Positions 16,929-18,527 of a DNA stretch of 18,527 nt are shown here, piece by piece. Each line of letters begins with the position of its first letter. The first letter of the stretch is position 1. Under the pieces are notes generated by a model. That model had not been told where the DNA came from. It worked only from the letters and a program-made list of their open reading frames with translations, and did not search any database. The position numbers were made by a program, and so were the translations under genes. The DNA comes from Hydrogenophilales bacterium. Its GTDB lineage: Bacteria > Pseudomonadota > Gammaproteobacteria > Burkholderiales > Thiobacillaceae. Location: assembly GCA_011391655.1 (NCBI GenBank), contig JAABQE010000268.1, forward strand, positions 1 to 18,527, in the 5' to 3' direction.

Positions 16929-18002
16929 TCAACAACCGTTCTCGCAAGTGGCGGCGGGGGACCACCAGACAATGCGGGCGACGGTGCCGCCCTGATCGGT
17001 ACGCGGATCGGTGGCGACCATGTTGATGCGGCCTTCGACCGGGGCCGCCACGGTTTCCAGCAAGGTGCCGAACGCATCGCGGATTTCGGCGAGTGGCTGA
17101 TCCTTTTTCACGGGCGAACCGATCGGCAGCAGTAGGCGCATCCAACCGGCCCTGGTCGCGCGCGCCGCCATGATGTCGTTGGCGACGAACAGGCGGGCGG
17201 GTGGCGGCGTGACCTTGCCAGGCAGCATTTTCAGTTCGCGCATCAGATTGATCAGGCCGGCTTCGGCGCGCACGATCATCGTGTCGTCGAATATTTCGGG
17301 GCGGCCAAGTTCGAGGGTGATCGCCGATACGCCGTCATCTGTCAGAGTGTTTTCGACCGTGCCCTTGTCGCCCTTGTCCATCTTGATGATGTCCGGGCCG
17401 ACAAGTTCGCCCATGCGGCGGGTGCGCGGTGTCGATGCGAAGACGTACATCATGTAGGCGGTGCCGCGCGATTGGGTGTGCAGATCGACCGCCGTATCGG
17501 CGTTGGGGCGGATCAGGCGGCTCCACAGCCGGCCGGCAAAGTCTGCGATAGCGCTGCCGCCTTCCTTGCCTGGCATTTCGCGGTTCAGATTGGGCGCGCT
17601 GCGGGACCAATCCGGCGTCCATTGCCGGGCTGATTGCATCAGTCCGGGTGGATTGAGGCCGGGCACCAGCGTGATCGTGCCCGACAGCGTGGCCGGGTCG
17701 ATGCTGGCCGCCAATCGGTGCAGCACGGCAATGCCGTTCAGTTCGTCGCCGTGGATTCCGGCCGTCAGCATCAGGCGCGGACCGGGGTTCGCGCCCTTCA
17801 CTACGATCACAGGCACCAACCACGGCTGCCCGACGGGGCTGGCACCGGCACGGAACCAGTATCGCGTGCGGGCGGCGGCAGGCGCATCGGCGACGTCCAG
17901 CCGATCAATGATGGCGGTGCCGTCCAGACTGCCCACCGATTCGGTGGCAGCAACCGCTGGCGTCGCCAACAGCAGAGTCAGTGCCGTCAGCGCAGCGCGC
18001 AT
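16929..18002 (-). CDS. Secreted AstE/AspA-like (succinylglutamate desuccinylase/aspartoacylase) zinc hydrolase
   Basis: A 357-aa protein with a signal peptide (MRAALTALTLLLATPAVAA, cleavage about residue 19), hence periplasmic or lipid-free secreted. It is related to M14-type zinc carboxypeptidases of the AstE/AspA group. Zinc ligands are visible as GIHGDELNG (His84, Glu87) and VDLHTQSRG (His175). NLNREMPG gives Arg141, and the catalytic Glu is in ITLELGRPE (Glu231). The C-terminal part (GSPVKKDQPLAEI, VAAPVEGRI) looks like a small beta-barrel/biotinyl-like domain common in this family. The start is placed at 18002 because its ATG overlaps the BolA stop by one base (TGATG) and opens directly into the signal peptide; the longer open frame only overlaps BolA antiphase. 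It would remove an acyl or amino-acyl group from an unknown substrate. Confidence 0.9.
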   Translation of the reverse strand: MRAALTALTLLLATPAVAATESVGSLDGTAIIDRLDVADAPAAARTRYWFRAGASPVGQPWLVPVIVVKGANPGPRLMLTAGIHGDELNGIAVLHRLAASIDPATLSGTITLVPGLNPPGLMQSARQWTPDWSRSAPNLNREMPGKEGGSAIADFAGRLWSRLIRPNADTAVDLHTQSRGTAYMMYVFASTPRTRRMGELVGPDIIKMDKGDKGTVENTLTDDGVSAITLELGRPEIFDDTMIVRAEAGLINLMRELKMLPGKVTPPPARLFVANDIMAARATRAGWMRLLLPIGSPVKKDQPLAEIRDAFGTLLETVAAPVEGRINMVATDPRTDQGGTVARIVWWSPAATCENGC

Positions 18003-18280
18003 CAGGCATCGCCCGGCGCGGCGGCGATGATGCGCAGTGCGTGGATGCGATCCGGCGCCACCAGATCGCCCAGCGCGGCATAGACGGCGCGTTGGCGGGC
18101 AACGCGGCTTTGGCCGGTGAAGGCCGCAGCGCTGATCTTCACGGTGAAGTGCGATTCGGCGTCGTCGCCGCGGTGCCCGGCGTGGCCATTGTGCTGGTGA
18201 CTGTCGTCGATCACCTCCAGCATCGTGGGTGTCAGCGCGGCGCTGAGACGCGCTTGGATTTCTGCGGCAACCTTGCCCAT
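18002..18280 (-). CDS. BolA family protein
   Basis: A 92-aa BolA-fold protein; relatives bind [2Fe-2S] clusters together with monothiol glutaredoxins and act in iron regulation or cluster transfer. Seen: LEVIDDSHQHNGH in the beta-hairpin region, ESHFTVKISAAAFTGQSRVA, RQRAVYAALGDLV, and IHALRI with the invariant His80. It has no cysteine, so it is of the His-only BolA type. The ATG at 18280 has AAGGAG about 5 nt upstream; an in-frame GTG two codons earlier is less likely. It is coupled to the AstE-like gene by a one-base overlap and is divergent from a J-domain gene, an arrangement I associate with alphaproteobacterial core genomes. Confidence 0.94.
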   Translation of the reverse strand: MGKVAAEIQARLSAALTPTMLEVIDDSHQHNGHAGHRGDDAESHFTVKISAAAFTGQSRVARQRAVYAALGDLVAPDRIHALRIIAAAPGDA

Positions 18281-18378
18281 ATGCACTCCTTGTCATGGTC
18301 TTATAGACCGGGCTTCGTTGAGGACGACAGACTATTTCCGAACAGGCAAATTCGCGCCGGCAGCGCTGGCATGGCAGA

Positions 18379-18527
18379 GTGGAGCGCGCCGAACCGGCGG
18401 CGTGCGCCTGGCCGGGATGCGCCGGTGCCGGCGAATTCCGCGCGCCGCAATCCAATCGTGCGCCCGGCGATGTGTCGGACTGGCAATATCTGTGCCTTGA
18501 ACATGTGCGCGCCTTCAACGCGGGTTA
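18379..18527 (+). CDS. J-domain protein, N-terminal part (runs off the window)
   Basis: In frame with the right edge, the sequence reads CAWPGCAGAGEFRAPQSNRA, then DWQYLCLEHVRAFNAGY. This is the Cys/His-rich lead-in (CxxxxC ... CLEH) of an alphaproteobacterial DnaJ-like protein whose J-domain would follow outside the window. The start is uncertain. GTG at 18379 is the first usual start codon, yet the family-like RRQRWHGRVE lies across and upstream of it. The frame is open back to the TGA at 18319-18321 without any ATG, GTG or TTG before 18379. A rare start codon (ATT at 18334) or a frameshift joining the TGKFA reading are alternatives. It would act as an Hsp70 co-chaperone. Confidence 0.65.
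   Translation, partial: MERAEPAACAWPGCAGAGEFRAPQSNRAPGDVSDWQYLCLEHVRAFNAG

Noticed and set aside
18003..18518. N-terminal extension of the AstE-like frame
   Set aside because: It would overlap the whole BolA gene in another frame; the ATG at 18002 gives a clean signal peptide and a TGATG overlap.

Overview
This is GC-rich DNA from an alphaproteobacterium, most likely a sphingomonad (Sphingomonadales). That placement is an inference. It rests on the codon bias, a BolA-family gene divergent from a J-domain gene at the right edge, an alphaproteobacterial-type serine recombinase tail, and a TonB receptor/ABC/COG0523 locus. No species can be named from the sequence alone.

Layout. Positions 1-1479 hold a serine recombinase that enters from the left edge and is broken by an in-frame TAA at 1012. 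A hairpin and tRNA-Leu(GAG) follow at 1682-1768. Next come an acyl-CoA dehydrogenase (minus strand, 1879-3099, ending at a strong hairpin) and, divergent from it, an unfamiliar secreted protein made of two copies of one domain (3312-4544). A gene-poor stretch of about 600 bp (4545-5143) follows.

The centre is a divergent locus. On the minus strand, a TonB-dependent siderophore-type receptor (8570-10696), an ABC ATPase (7833-8570) and two ABC-2/DUF3526-type permeases (6394-7836 and 5144-6397) overlap head to tail by 1, 4 and 4 nt. On the plus strand, a COG0523 GTPase (10790-12004) overlaps a DUF1826-like protein (12001-12645) by 4 nt. The 93-bp gap between the two operons carries an AT-rich Fur/Zur-like partial palindrome over the predicted -10 elements of both. 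The gene set (COG0523 + DUF1826 + TonB receptor) points to a metal-starvation locus, probably zinc. The unusual part is an ABC-2 module with no periplasmic binding protein fused into the receptor operon. The last permease seems to have lost its C-terminal membrane helix through a frameshift.

The right part holds an amidase-signature hydrolase (12799-14226) and a 500-bp spacer with inverted repeats and a possible recombinase scrap. Then come a fatty-acyl-CoA-ligase-type AMP-binding enzyme (14726-16423), a second serine recombinase C-terminal fragment (16540-16743), tRNA-Thr(TGT) (16808-16882), a secreted AstE/AspA-like zinc hydrolase (16929-18002), a BolA-family protein (18002-18280) and the start of a J-domain protein gene running off the right edge. 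Both recombinase remnants lie just beyond the 3' end of a tRNA gene.
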